In this document: positions 8,901 through 18,090 of the stretch, one piece after another
How positions within the stretch are numbered: position 1 is the first letter of the stretch
How the letters are laid out: each line of letters starts with the position of its first letter
From: Phytobacter massiliensis JC163
GTDB lineage: Bacteria; Pseudomonadota; Gammaproteobacteria; Enterobacterales; Enterobacteriaceae
Assembly: GCF_000321045.1 (NCBI RefSeq)
Contig: NZ_HE578946.1
Coordinates: 679,693 to 743,692, forward strand
Length of the DNA: 64,000 nucleotides
Direction: 5' to 3'
Made by a program: the position numbers and the translations under genes
Notes under the pieces: generated by a model
Databases searched by the model: none
Seen by the model: the letters and a program-made list of their open reading frames with translations, nothing else
Told to the model about the DNA's origin: nothing

Positions 8901-9803
8901 TCAATAGATTATTGGCTGTCGCCACTGCCTGATATGCTCGATCAAGGATCTTAGCTTGGGTGCCATATTGCGCCGTTGGGGAAAATAGAGATAAAAGCCC
9001 GGAAAATCGGGAAGAAAATCATCCAGCAATGAAACGAGCTGCCCTGTTTCAATATAGGGCGTGAAGGTGTCTTTCGTGGCCAGCGTGATGCCGCCACCGG
9101 CAAGCGCGAGGCTTAGCATAAGATGCAGATCGTTTGTTGTGACTCGCGGTTCAATCGCCACATTAAAAGGGACGCCTGCCTCCTCAAATTCCCAGCGATA
9201 AGGCGCGACATCCGGGGAAGGACGCCAGCCAATGCACTGATGATCAACAAGTTCACGCGGATGTTGCGGTGCGCTGTGAGCCGCCAGGTAAGAGGGGGAT
9301 GCCACGACCATCTCACGCTGCTGGCCCGTCAGGGGGACGGCAATCATATCTTTTTCAATGACTTCGCCAAGCCGTACGCCTGCGTCATAGCCCGCCGCTA
9401 CAATATCGAACTCCTCATCCGACACAAAAATATCAATCGACACCGCAGGATTCGCAGCCGCATACGAAGCGAGCAGCGGGCCTGAAAGAAACGCTTCCGC
9501 TATTGATGTCACCGCTATTCTGAGCAGCCCGCGCGGCGTGCTGTCCGAAGCCACATGTTCAAAGGCCGCTTCAATGTTTGCTAAGGGGGATGATAACGAT
9601 GAATACAGCCGCTCTCCTGCCTCTGTCAGATTCACGGATCGCGTGGTGCGCATAACCAGCTGGGTTCCAAACGTATCCTCAAGGCGTCTTATTCCCTGAC
9701 TGACAGCCGATCGCGTGATGCCAAGGCGACTGGCGGCAGCGCTAAAGCTGCGCTCCCCGGCGACCGCCAGGAAAAGCGGTAAAAGGTTAAGGTCGACTTT
9801 CAT
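8901..9803 (-). CDS. LysR-family regulator
   Basis: The complete 300-residue LysR protein has its helix-turn-helix at residues 15-40 (GERSFSAAASRLGITRSAVS) and a periplasmic-binding-protein-like effector domain from residue 90. It belongs to the AaeR/YafC-like group seen beside oxidoreductases. The start is 110 bases from the divergent SDR gene, so the space between probably holds its operator and controls both. Effector unknown. Confidence 0.85.
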   Translation of the reverse strand: MKVDLNLLPLFLAVAGERSFSAAASRLGITRSAVSQGIRRLEDTFGTQLVMRTTRSVNLTEAGERLYSSLSSPLANIEAAFEHVASDSTPRGLLRIAVTSIAEAFLSGPLLASYAAANPAVSIDIFVSDEEFDIVAAGYDAGVRLGEVIEKDMIAVPLTGQQREMVVASPSYLAAHSAPQHPRELVDHQCIGWRPSPDVAPYRWEFEEAGVPFNVAIEPRVTTNDLHLMLSLALAGGGITLATKDTFTPYIETGQLVSLLDDFLPDFPGFYLYFPQRRNMAPKLRSLIEHIRQWRQPIIY

Positions 9804-9913
9804 TGTTTAAGTTTGCTAACCAGTGAGTACAGTAAAAGCAGGGTACAAGAAACAATGCTGAGTATCTATCATCGTGTTGAACTCAACGGTTGTTCTCACA
9901 GAAGGTGCAAAGC

Positions 9914-10636
9914 ATGAATAAAGTTATCTTAATCACCGGCGCATCCAGCGGTATCGGAGAGGGTATTGCCAGAGAACTGGGAAATGCCGGTGCGAAGGTA
10001 TTTCTGGGCGCTCGCAGAGTGGAGCGTATCGAGGCGCTGGCTGCTGAAATCCGCAGCGCGGGAGGCGAGGCGCAGGCCCACGAGTTAGACGTTACCAGCC
10101 GCCTCTCGATGGCCGCCTTCGTGCAGGCAGCGCGTGACAAGTGGGGCCGGATTGATGTGTTAATCAATAATGCGGGCATTATGCCGCTTTCGCCGCTTGC
10201 AGCAGGCAAACAGGATGAATGGGAGCGCACCATTGACGTCAATATCAAAGGGGTGCTGTGGGGCATTGGCGCTGTTCTTCCCATCATGGAAGCTCAGCAT
10301 TCCGGGCAGATAATCAATATCGGCTCTATTGGCGCCCTGTCTGTTGTGCCGACAGCCGCCGTCTACTGTGCGACCAAATTCGCAGTAAGGGCTATTTCGG
10401 ATGGTTTACGTCAGGAAAGTTCAAATATCCGGGTAACCTGCGTCAACCCGGGGGTGGTGGAAAGCGAACTTGCCTCAACGATTACCCATCCCGAAACCAT
10501 GGCGGTGATGGATGCATACCGCGCCATCTCTCTCAAACCCGCTGATATTGCCCGCGCCGTGCGGCAGGTTATTGAGGCTCCGGAGGGTGTCGATACCACG
10601 GAAATCACTATCAGGCCCACGGCATCTGCGAACTGA
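9914..10636 (+). CDS. Short-chain dehydrogenase/reductase (SDR)
   Basis: The product (240 aa from the ATG preceded by GAAGG) is a classical SDR: Rossmann motif GASSGIG near residue 9, NNAG strand near 86, catalytic Ser in NIGSIGA, and the YCATK active-site pair (YxxxK). The family uses NAD(P)H to interconvert alcohols and ketones. An upstream TTG could extend it by eight residues, but the ATG has the better ribosome site. The divergent LysR gene is the likely regulator. A hairpin follows 36 bases after the stop. Confidence 0.87.
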   Translation: MNKVILITGASSGIGEGIARELGNAGAKVFLGARRVERIEALAAEIRSAGGEAQAHELDVTSRLSMAAFVQAARDKWGRIDVLINNAGIMPLSPLAAGKQDEWERTIDVNIKGVLWGIGAVLPIMEAQHSGQIINIGSIGALSVVPTAAVYCATKFAVRAISDGLRQESSNIRVTCVNPGVVESELASTITHPETMAVMDAYRAISLKPADIARAVRQVIEAPEGVDTTEITIRPTASAN

Positions 10637-10671
10637 CGTGGGGCCTGGCAGAGGGGGCTGTAAACAACAGA

Positions 10672-10692
10672 AAGCTGCCCGACGGGCAGCTT
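10672..10692 (+). terminator. Hairpin after the SDR gene
   Basis: A near-perfect inverted repeat (AAGCTGCCC / GGGCAGCTT) lies just after the SDR stop. It lacks a clear T tract, so it may end transcription weakly or only protect the mRNA end. Confidence 0.45.
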
Positions 10693-10848
10693 CAGACTGC
10701 TGACAAAGCCAACGGGAATTCATGTAACGCCTTATCCGGGCTACCGTCATTGTGCCGCTTTTTCGTCACTCTTGAGGTTGTCGTGAGCGTAGGGGGATTT
10801 CCAACTCCAGAACATGGCACATTAAAGGGCTGCTAATACCTGAATCAA

Positions 10849-11378
10849 CTACTCTTCAACATAATTGTGATAACGCGGAATAGATTTTAAGTTTCGATAA
10901 CCGAGATGATCCTGAATAGAATCATTATCAATGCCTTTTTATCCAGTTCATATCCACAAGCATGACGGAGCATCCTTGGGTGAATATATTGCTTGAATTT
11001 TGCCAGTTCACAGCACTCACGAATGATTTGATAGAAACGCTGTCGGGTTATTTTATTTCCCCTGGAGGAAATAAAGAGAAAGTCATTACGGACCGGATAA
11101 GACTTTCTGGCTAACAGCCAGCGCTGTAATGAAATAATCTCTTTTGGCTGTAAATAATGATAGCCTGATACTCCCTGACGCGCCCGACGAATATAAATAC
11201 GCTTACCCGGCAGGTCGATATCTTGCAATGTTAATGCAGTGATTTCGTTGATCCTAAAACCATGCAAAAAACACATTTGGATCATGCAGCTGTTTCTCTC
11301 CGGGTGGGTGCAATAATGTGCAGCAATCACCAGGCGTTCAATATCTTTTACGCCCGGATATTCGGTTTCATCCTGCAT
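10849..11378 (-). pseudogene. FimB/FimE-type tyrosine recombinase, frameshifted near its C terminus
   Basis: The frame from 11378 encodes a FimB-like recombinase: the first catalytic Arg in HGFRINEITAL and the HPRMLRHACGYEL box (HxxR). It then leaves frame at a run of five T (10936-10940). Adding one base restores DKKGIDNDSIQDHLGYRNL and then IPRYHNYVEE before a stop at 10849, which aligns without gaps to FimB and places the catalytic Tyr in PRYHN. Without that base the catalytic Tyr is lost and the protein is dead. Together with the intact recombinase at 17259-17810 it brackets the fimbrial operon. Confidence 0.82.
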
Positions 11379-11412
11379 GGGTCATTCCTTTTCACTCATT
11401 TAAATCATCTGC

Positions 11413-11922
11413 CTATTGATAGGTAAAAGTCAGTTGCACCACTGATTCAAAATTACCCGACGTCGCTCCACCTTGCGTTGAATATAAGCGCGCCGCCAGC
11501 GGGAAAACGCCCTTTTTGGTACTGCTGTCAATCGCAACAGTCATCTCGTCCTGGTTTTTATAGGTGGTAGAATGATCGCTATTGGTGATCTGTAGCGCGA
11601 GGTTCTGCGCCGCATCGCTGGCCGCCATATTGGCGAAGAGGGTGGCGTCGTCGCCGTCAGTGACGCCATCAAACTTCACCGTTGCTTTAGTGGTTCCTGC
11701 CGGACAATTTTCGATATTTAAGTTAAAAGATTTCCATTCTGAAGCGGTCCCGGCCGTTTGCAAATGCGTTTTCACCAGCGTGCCGAAATCCACCTCCTGA
11801 TATCTTGTATCCGTGCTTACCTCACAAGGGAAATAGTAAATATTACCTTGTATATTTAAAGGTATGCCGCCCCAGGATGAAAAAACAGGCAGCGACAATA
11901 CCAACCATAGCGCCTTTTTCAT
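11413..11922 (-). CDS. Minor fimbrial subunit
   Basis: The 169-residue protein has a signal peptide (MKKALWLVLSLPVFSSWG) and a pilin fold: paired Cys in the first third (YFPCEVS and ENCPAG) and the C-terminal beta-strand signature ending VVQLTFTYQ, with the penultimate Tyr needed for chaperone binding. It is the last gene of the operon, as MrkF is in the mrkABCDF order, so it is likely a tip or anchor subunit. It begins 12 bases from the adhesin stop. Confidence 0.82.
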   Translation of the reverse strand: MKKALWLVLSLPVFSSWGGIPLNIQGNIYYFPCEVSTDTRYQEVDFGTLVKTHLQTAGTASEWKSFNLNIENCPAGTTKATVKFDGVTDGDDATLFANMAASDAAQNLALQITNSDHSTTYKNQDEMTVAIDSSTKKGVFPLAARLYSTQGGATSGNFESVVQLTFTYQ

Positions 11923-11934
11923 TATTTTCTCCTG

Positions 11935-12975
11935 TTATTCAATTTCGGCCTGAATCGTTGCCGTGGCGGTGAATCCCCCACCTTCGGGTAAATTACCGGT
12001 GGTATTAATCGGGTAGATTTTCATGGCCGTGTCCCCGGTTTGGGTTGAGTAATTCATCGTGACCGGCAGCATTCCTGAAATTACAGGGATTTTGGTTCCG
12101 GTAATACTTTCAATTCGCACCGCAATATCGTTATTGGTGGTCGCCAGCGCGGTGTTGTCATGAGCGTCAGCCGTTCCCTGGAATGAAAGGGAGATTTTTA
12201 CTCCTGTGGAAATATTGGTGCAGGCGACCGTCATATCGACCACGTGTGGGGTGAATCCCGTCGGCATCTGACTGGCCGTCCTGAAATTATTGCCAGCAAT
12301 ATCGCCAAAATTGATATTAATCGGCTGGCCGGTGTTTATCTCACACGACTGCGGTACCGTAACTGAACCGCTCATCGTGATCTGTGCCATAGGCGTAGAG
12401 CTATAACTACCCGCGCGCCTCGTTCCGTAAACATTAAGAATGATTGTCGGTGGGATTATTACCTGGCCAACGAAGGCTCGTGTAAAATAAAGCGAAATAT
12501 ATCCCTCCGAGCCGGTATCAAACATTGTTCCGCCTGGATTACAGGTAAAAGAGTTGGGACTTCCATTGCTTTTATCTGTCAGGGGTGTTGGGAAGAAGTC
12601 CTTCTCCGCGCCAGCAATATATAACTCGCTAGCAATTTCCAGATAGGGATTAAGCTCATAATAATGCAGCGTGCCGCGGGGTTTCGTTGCCTTTAGCCCT
12701 GGGATCGTTGCTTTATAGAGAACGGGTAAAGCATCGCTCACCACTGTGCAATCACATTTTGCATAATATGTCCCCCCTGTAGACCAGTGGTACAGACGGG
12801 GAAACTCCATCCCGGGCTCGTTTTGCGCGGGATCGGTAAAGGTTTGAATAAATGAAAAGGAGTCCTGAGCGGGGGTCCCTGATATAGTTTCACACCACTC
12901 GGTTGCAGCCATCGCCTGCGGCGACAGCGCCAGCGCGGTCAGGCCTGCTAATATTGCCCATGAAAATCGTTTCAT
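11935..12975 (-). CDS. Two-domain fimbrial tip adhesin (MrkD/FimH-like)
   Basis: The 346-residue secreted protein has a signal peptide ending AMA, an N-terminal domain of about 175 residues with a Cys-rich lectin-like layout (WCETIS, YYAKCDCTVV, FTCNPGG), and a C-terminal pilin domain starting near SGSVTVPQSCEI and ending in the alternating strand TATIQAEIE. That two-domain layout is the hallmark of tip adhesins. The receptor cannot be predicted from sequence. It follows the usher by 19 bases. Confidence 0.85.
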   Translation of the reverse strand: MKRFSWAILAGLTALALSPQAMAATEWCETISGTPAQDSFSFIQTFTDPAQNEPGMEFPRLYHWSTGGTYYAKCDCTVVSDALPVLYKATIPGLKATKPRGTLHYYELNPYLEIASELYIAGAEKDFFPTPLTDKSNGSPNSFTCNPGGTMFDTGSEGYISLYFTRAFVGQVIIPPTIILNVYGTRRAGSYSSTPMAQITMSGSVTVPQSCEINTGQPININFGDIAGNNFRTASQMPTGFTPHVVDMTVACTNISTGVKISLSFQGTADAHDNTALATTNNDIAVRIESITGTKIPVISGMLPVTMNYSTQTGDTAMKIYPINTTGNLPEGGGFTATATIQAEIE

Positions 12976-12994
12976 TGTCTGTGCATCCTTTCGA

Positions 12995-15541
12995 TTAACG
13001 GCATAGCCCCTGGGCTACAATGATGCCGGTGACGGTTTTTCCTGACGGCAGCGAATACTGAATCCGACAGCGATCTTGCGCGCTCGATCCCCATTTCACG
13101 TTAAGTACCCCGTTAGACGCCAGGCCCGCTAAATAGACCTGCCCGCCGTCGCCGACGATAAACGCCTGCTCTGACGTCACGGCTCCGGCTACGCTGACCA
13201 TCGCGCCGAAAGGTACGGGCTGGCCATTCGCCCGACGCACCGTCATCAACACCCGGCTACCAACGTTGGTGGCATAACTGGCACGCACCACCGCCCCACG
13301 GGTCGGCACCACCGTCTGGGTTGTGAGTTCAAGATCGACATCATCCGGCATCGTACTGGTATCAAGCGTCAGCGTATTTTTACGATACGGCGAGGTATAA
13401 GGCACCACGGCATAGCCTCGCCAGTCAGTCCTGACGCCAGTCTGGTTGTTGATGCCCACGCCCGAAGCGCCTGGCGCTTTCACTAAAGCGAGGGTTTCAC
13501 CAAAAGGCTGCCCCAGCGTCAGGCCATTTTCATGCGCCAGCATCCCGCCGCGCAGGGCGTAGTTCAGGCGATGGCTGTATTTATCATGACTGTAACCGCC
13601 GGTAAGTTCCGCATAGGTTGCGCGCCAGTCGGCGTTGACGCTGCCGCTCTCTCCTCTGCCCTGGCTGGTGTACCCTTCCTGTACGCTCCAGCTCAGGTTA
13701 TTACGTTCCAGCAGGGTGCCGGAGAGACCCAGATTGTTACTGGTGGAACCATTTTTGTTACTGTTCAGGGAGTAACTGGCGTAAACCGGTTTTGGTAGCC
13801 ATTCCCCCAACGGTACGCTGATGTTCAGAGCGAACAGGTGGTCCTCATCATTGCGTTTGCCGGTGTTCTGGTCGGTAGTATTACGGTTATAGCTGTAGTT
13901 CATGCTGTAGCTGATACCGCGCCAGCTATTGTTGTATCCCACCCCAACGGACTCCATTGAGCGCCCGGTATTCCAGTAATCCTCGCGGATATAACTTAGC
14001 GATAGCGATCCCATGTCCTCACCGAGGCTCTGGCTGAGTGTCACTTCTCCCCGGTTACGACGCCGCTCAGTTGAAGGCGTAAAACTGTCATCCCGATAGG
14101 TATCCAGCACTTCTTGCATATCCCAGTAGCCGCTGGTCGCATAGCGATATCCCGCCAGCGTGACATTCGTTCCCAGTCCTGGCAGATCCTTGCTGTAACG
14201 AATGCGCACCGACTGTCCGCTCTCTTTGTCTTCGCCCTGCCGCGTAGACCAGGCCTGAGTGACATCAGTGGAGACAGCCCCGAGCTCGCCGAGGTTTTTC
14301 CCCATACCCAGCGCCAGCGCCTGATATTTACTGCTGAATTGACCGCCGCCGTAAAGGGTCACCCAGGGTAGACCATAAATAGCCGTCGCCTGGGTAAGAG
14401 GGGTTTCATCAATGCTGTTGTCGTAAGCCCGGTATACGCCGGAAGTTACGCTATATTTCAACCGCCCTTCACGTTGCAGGACGGGCAGTGAAGCATAGGG
14501 CACAATCAGGTTCTGCTCGCTGCCATCAGATTCTTTAATGGTGACATTTAAATCACCCGACCCGCCGGTCGAGTACATATCGGTAATTTCAAAGGCGCCG
14601 GGGGAGACATAAGCCTGGTAAATCTCATAGCCATTCTGGCGAATAATGACCTGCGCATTGGTGCGCGCAATTCCGCGGACGACCGGCGCATAGCCGCGCA
14701 GGCTTTCCGGCAGCATATCGTCATCGGAAGCCAGCATTGCCCCACGGAAGGGGATGCCTTCGAAGACGTCGGCATCGGTACTGCTGTCGCCCAGCGTCAT
14801 CACCCCTTGCAGGGCATTAATATTACGCTGCGCGTAAGTATAAACCGTATCCCAGCTGTTACTGGACTCGCCGCCGCTGCTGCTGCGGTTCCAGGTGGTA
14901 TAGTTACGTAAACGCCATGGCCCGATGTTTATACCGGGGCGCAGGTTAACGTACTGATTGTCACTGTCCGACGTGTCGTTTTTACGCGACCAGTTATTTG
15001 CTCCGCTCAACGAGTAATTCAGCAGAAGCGCTGTAATACCGTCATCCCACTGCTTTGGGTCTACCCAGCCTCGTGCTGCGCTGGCAACCGCCGCCTGAGG
15101 GAAACTTAATAACAGACGCTGCTGGCTAAAACGGAAGTCTGCCTTTGCCTGCGGAATAACGGCCAAATCAGCACAGTCCGCCGATTTGCGGCCTAACTCG
15201 GGGAATTGCTTAACGCGCACGCCCCATTCAACGAGTTCCTCCACTTTCAGGCAGGGCTGCAATTCCGCCGACCCCTTAAGCTGGCTCTGCTGAAAAACCA
15301 CATCGCGGGTTTCCATAAAGACATTATTGAGATAAATATCAACCCGATAGGTTCCCGGCTGCTGCCCTCCGGCCTGTTCATAGGCCGATAAATCCCTGAT
15401 GCCCGTCTGCGGGCCATCCATTTCCAGTAATGCAGGGTTAAAAATATCCCGAGCCAGCGCATCATCACACCACGGTATCAAGGCAACGGCCAGAGCTCCG
15501 GCTATCCGGTTAAACCGCCATTTGTTATGATTATTTTTCAT
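12995..15541 (-). CDS. Outer-membrane fimbrial usher
   Basis: The 848-residue protein is a full-length FimD-type usher. A signal peptide is followed by the N-terminal chaperone-binding domain (FNPALLEMDG...DLSAYE), the 24-strand barrel with the conserved plug region (RGYAPVVRGIARTNAQV), the YRVDIYLNN motif and the C-terminal domains ending with the CRIQYSLP segment. It forms the secretion pore through which chaperone-bound subunits are assembled. Length and conserved Cys pairs are normal, with no truncation. Confidence 0.95.
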   Translation of the reverse strand: MKNNHNKWRFNRIAGALAVALIPWCDDALARDIFNPALLEMDGPQTGIRDLSAYEQAGGQQPGTYRVDIYLNNVFMETRDVVFQQSQLKGSAELQPCLKVEELVEWGVRVKQFPELGRKSADCADLAVIPQAKADFRFSQQRLLLSFPQAAVASAARGWVDPKQWDDGITALLLNYSLSGANNWSRKNDTSDSDNQYVNLRPGINIGPWRLRNYTTWNRSSSGGESSNSWDTVYTYAQRNINALQGVMTLGDSSTDADVFEGIPFRGAMLASDDDMLPESLRGYAPVVRGIARTNAQVIIRQNGYEIYQAYVSPGAFEITDMYSTGGSGDLNVTIKESDGSEQNLIVPYASLPVLQREGRLKYSVTSGVYRAYDNSIDETPLTQATAIYGLPWVTLYGGGQFSSKYQALALGMGKNLGELGAVSTDVTQAWSTRQGEDKESGQSVRIRYSKDLPGLGTNVTLAGYRYATSGYWDMQEVLDTYRDDSFTPSTERRRNRGEVTLSQSLGEDMGSLSLSYIREDYWNTGRSMESVGVGYNNSWRGISYSMNYSYNRNTTDQNTGKRNDEDHLFALNISVPLGEWLPKPVYASYSLNSNKNGSTSNNLGLSGTLLERNNLSWSVQEGYTSQGRGESGSVNADWRATYAELTGGYSHDKYSHRLNYALRGGMLAHENGLTLGQPFGETLALVKAPGASGVGINNQTGVRTDWRGYAVVPYTSPYRKNTLTLDTSTMPDDVDLELTTQTVVPTRGAVVRASYATNVGSRVLMTVRRANGQPVPFGAMVSVAGAVTSEQAFIVGDGGQVYLAGLASNGVLNVKWGSSAQDRCRIQYSLPSGKTVTGIIVAQGLCR

Positions 15542-15571
15542 TCTCTCTGGAACTCCCTGACCTGACAGCTT

Positions 15572-16240
15572 TTACAAATTAGCGCTGTGCTGCGCGCCAA
15601 TACCGCCGTAATCATTAATCAGTTTCCACCGCAAAGAGCCTGTGCTGCCGCGCGGCAAAGCAAAACTCGCCGTTGCGCCAGGCGCCACCCAGTTGGCTTC
15701 ATCGACTTCTGCGCCACCGATTTTCACCTCGGCAAAATTCATATAAAACGCCGTCGGATTCGTGACCTGTAACGTGTTGCCGCTGCGCGTCCAGCGGAGC
15801 TGCTCCGTTACCATTTCCGGCGTTCCCACGACGGATTTCGGGCGATAAATTAATTTGATACGGGTTTTAATGGCGATCTGTAGCGTATTGGCACCCGCTT
15901 TGGCCTGTGAGGAGGGGATTGCTTTGATATTCATCCAGAACATACTTTCTTTGTTTTCGGGCAATCCACCGCTGTAGATCACCCGCAGGCGGGTCTGCTG
16001 CTCACCTTCGAGGCGGAACAAAGGCGGTGTTAACAGAAAGGGAGTCGTCCCGTTATCGGTATCTACCCAACTTTGAATGAGGTAGGGCGTACCATCATTA
16101 TTGGTAATGCTCAGCGAAGACTCTTTTTTGCCACCGGAATAAATCAGCCGGGTGCCGCCGGTGACGACGCCAGCATGTGCCGCAGCGCCCGCCAACAGCC
16201 ATCCAGCCATCAGCACTTTCAGGTATCGTTTCATCTCCAA
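15572..16240 (-). CDS. Periplasmic fimbrial chaperone
   Basis: The 222-residue PapD/FimC-type chaperone has a signal peptide ending AHA, domain 1 with GGTRLIYSGGKKESSLSITN, the family strand ESMFWMNIKAIP (the FWxNxxxIPP region) and the basic cleft residue in RIKLIYRPKS. It donates a strand to each pilin in the periplasm and delivers it to the usher 30 bases downstream in the operon. The short loop before the LQIAIKTRIKLIYRP strand is of the FGS (short) type. Confidence 0.93.
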   Translation of the reverse strand: MEMKRYLKVLMAGWLLAGAAAHAGVVTGGTRLIYSGGKKESSLSITNNDGTPYLIQSWVDTDNGTTPFLLTPPLFRLEGEQQTRLRVIYSGGLPENKESMFWMNIKAIPSSQAKAGANTLQIAIKTRIKLIYRPKSVVGTPEMVTEQLRWTRSGNTLQVTNPTAFYMNFAEVKIGGAEVDEANWVAPGATASFALPRGSTGSLRWKLINDYGGIGAQHSANL

Positions 16241-16296
16241 CTCCCTGGAAAAGCGAGCCGATTTCGGCCCGCTAGCACGATCAAATAGACGGAGAA

Positions 16297-16833
16297 TCAG
16301 TTGTAACTGATGGTGAAGTTAGCTGTGCCGTCAGCTTTACCAGCAACAACCGTAGCTTCGGTCTGGATATAGCGAACGCGGAACGGCAGATCGATATTGC
16401 CGGTAGAGGGAACGGCCAGGCTGGTGGAACGTGCAAACAGCGGAAGGACGTTATTGTTGCTACCGTCAACCAACTGCAGCGACACGCCTTTTGCCACATC
16501 AGGATCGGTACCCGCGCCGGTCAGCTTCAGTTTTTCGTTATCCCCGCCAACGTTATCGCCGGAGAACAGCACGGATGCTTTGCTGATGGTGGTTGGGCAG
16601 TTTTCTAATTTGATATCGAAACCTTGCTCAGCCGCGGTAGAACCCGTACCGGTAAAGGCAGTCTTAGCAATCTCTCCCATATCAACGACCAGCGGGTTAG
16701 ACAGGTCGTTGATCACGTCACAACCAGCATCAATGATTTTGCCGGTAAACTTCACCTGACCGTCATCTGCCAGCGCAGCGCCAGAAATTGTCGCGCAGCC
16801 GGCAACAAAAGCAGCAAGGAATGTTTTTTTCAT
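16297..16833 (-). CDS. Major fimbrial subunit
   Basis: The 178-residue pilin has a signal peptide ending ALA, a donor strand (DGQVKFTGKI), a disulfide pair (DAGCDV and ENCPTT) and the terminal FTISYN with penultimate Tyr. As the first gene of the operon it is the major shaft protein. Its start lies 131 bases from the invertible element, so the promoter inside that element would drive it in the opposite orientation. Confidence 0.92.
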   Translation of the reverse strand: MKKTFLAAFVAGCATISGAALADDGQVKFTGKIIDAGCDVINDLSNPLVVDMGEIAKTAFTGTGSTAAEQGFDIKLENCPTTISKASVLFSGDNVGGDNEKLKLTGAGTDPDVAKGVSLQLVDGSNNNVLPLFARSTSLAVPSTGNIDLPFRVRYIQTEATVVAGKADGTANFTISYN

Positions 16834-16957
16834 GATTTGTCCTTTTCAATGCAGTCAATGCATTAACTTAAAAGCGCAATACCGTGCGCATCCTTTTATT
16901 TGCGTTTGATATTAATGACGCAGCCAATATTCATCCGTAAAATAGATGTGATATTTT
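16834..16957 (-). promoter_or_regulatory. Leader of the fimbrial operon
   Basis: This AT-rich stretch between the major pilin start and the invertible element holds the pilin ribosome site (AAGGACAAATC before ATG). I see no strong fixed promoter reading toward the operon, which supports control by the switch. Confidence 0.4.
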
Positions 16958-16990
16958 GAAGTGGTCATTTTGTATCAATTTGACCACTTC
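16958..16990. repeat. Left recombination site of the fimbrial switch
   Basis: The 15-bp core GTCATTTTGTATCAA (16964-16978) is copied in inverted orientation at 17236-17250. The core is embedded in a second palindrome, GAAGTGGTCA and TGACCACTTC with 13 bases between, which could be paired recombinase-binding arms. Confidence 0.8.
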
Positions 16991-17095
16991 AATTGGCAGC
17001 AATATAAATTGCCGGGAAAGGTGTTCCTGGTTTTATATTTATCAGGAGAAATCTTAATAAACCTGATAAAAAACTAAGGGACGAGGTTTACAACA

Positions 17096-17149
17096 AACCA
17101 TACACGGTGCAAATTTAATTTACTTGATTAATAGCTTTCGTGTATGGTT
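17096..17149. repeat. Hairpin inside the switch
   Basis: An 11-bp perfect inverted repeat (AACCATACACG and CGTGTATGGTT) with a 32-base loop lies near the middle of the element. It could bind a regulator or end transcripts entering the element; no T tract follows closely. Confidence 0.5.
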
Positions 17150-17196
17150 CTTTTAACTTGCTGAAAAATAACATGAAAAATAAAGCTTGGCATAAA

Positions 17197-17225
17197 TTGA
17201 CATTGTTGCTACCTGTAGATAACAT
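17197..17225 (+). promoter_or_regulatory. Sigma-70 type promoter inside the switch
   Basis: A perfect -35 box TTGACA (17197-17202) is followed after 17 bases by TAACAT (17220-17225), four of six matches to the -10 consensus. In this orientation it reads rightwards, antisense to the recombinase gene. Confidence 0.6.
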
Positions 17226-17230
17226 GGGAG

Positions 17231-17252
17231 TCAGTTTGATACAAAATGACTA
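17231..17252. repeat. Right recombination site of the fimbrial switch
   Basis: The inverted copy TTGATACAAAATGAC (17236-17250) is again flanked by short inverted arms (AGTCA and TGACT, 13 bases apart), matching the spacing of the left site. Both sites share TCA, the core, two variable bases, then TGA. Confidence 0.8.
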
Positions 17253-17258
17253 TTTCAT

Positions 17259-17810
17259 TTACCAGACCTCTCTAAATCTGGCATCATTACTCGCCGTATA
17301 AATAACCGTATGCTGAATATTTCTGTGACCCAGAAAATCCTGGATTAATCGCGTGTCCACACCTTTGTTAGCAAGCGCAAAACCACATGCATGGCGCAGC
17401 ATATGCGGATGAGCATTAATCTCCAGCTGTGCATCCAGACTGAGGTTTTTCATCATCTGGTATATTCTTTGTCGCGATAAAGGCTGGCCATTACGCGATA
17501 AAAATAGCCACTCGGAGTTATTGCCCGGATAATTCTTACGCACTCGCAGCCACTCAGTAAGCGTTTTTATCTCTTGCTTATAAATAGGATGTGTCGTTGA
17601 AAAACCATTTTTCAGCCGTCGAATATAAATAACCCCGCTGTGAATATCGATGTCGGAGAGCTTCCAGTGGCGAATTTCACTTACCCGACACCCATGATTA
17701 AAGCACATCCATAATAAACAGACATCGCGTTCAGGGTTTGCCCCCCGTCTGGCCGCATCAACCAAACGCTGAACTTCCCCGACCGTCAAATGCTTACGCC
17801 CTGTTTTCAT
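17259..17810 (-). CDS. FimB/FimE-type tyrosine recombinase
   Basis: Starting from the Met of MKTGRKHLTVGEVQRLV the product is 183 residues, close to FimB and FimE. The catalytic set is intact: Arg in NHGCRVSEI, His and Arg in HPHMLRHACG, His in DFLGHRNI, and Tyr in HTVIYTASN. The longer frame upstream of this Met encodes only a hydrophobic low-complexity stretch and is unlikely to be used. The gene ends 9 bases from the right end of the invertible element, so this enzyme is the likely invertase. Confidence 0.9.
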   Translation of the reverse strand: MKTGRKHLTVGEVQRLVDAARRGANPERDVCLLWMCFNHGCRVSEIRHWKLSDIDIHSGVIYIRRLKNGFSTTHPIYKQEIKTLTEWLRVRKNYPGNNSEWLFLSRNGQPLSRQRIYQMMKNLSLDAQLEINAHPHMLRHACGFALANKGVDTRLIQDFLGHRNIQHTVIYTASNDARFREVW

Positions 17811-18090
17811 TAACTTTCTCCATCCACAAGACACGATAATGTGCGTAATAATAATAGTACGGAAAATAAAAGCATGAGAGAAAATGTAAAGTGATATGAA
17901 TATGATAAAAATCGTGAATAATACAAAAAATAGAGTGATAAAAAATTCCGGAACTTTAGCGTTGATAAAAAACACTCTAAAAGCAGACTTTGTCCTAATT
18001 TGAGATGGTCATTACATAAATAATAAATAGCGCGGCCAACGGTACAATTCCGAATAGAGGCTGCGGCTTTACTACAGGCACCGCCATTGC

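Larger units (their letters stand above)
16964..17250. promoter_or_regulatory. Invertible promoter element (fimS-like phase switch)
   Basis: A 287-bp AT-rich segment is bounded by perfect 15-bp inverted repeats and lies between the major pilin gene and a FimB-type recombinase gene, the same arrangement as E. coli fimS (314 bp, 9-bp repeats). A good promoter inside (17197-17225) points away from the pilin in the orientation given, so the switch is drawn here in the OFF state. Inversion would place that promoter just left of 16964 reading into the pilin gene. The repeat sequence differs from the TTGGGGCCA of E. coli. Confidence 0.75.
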
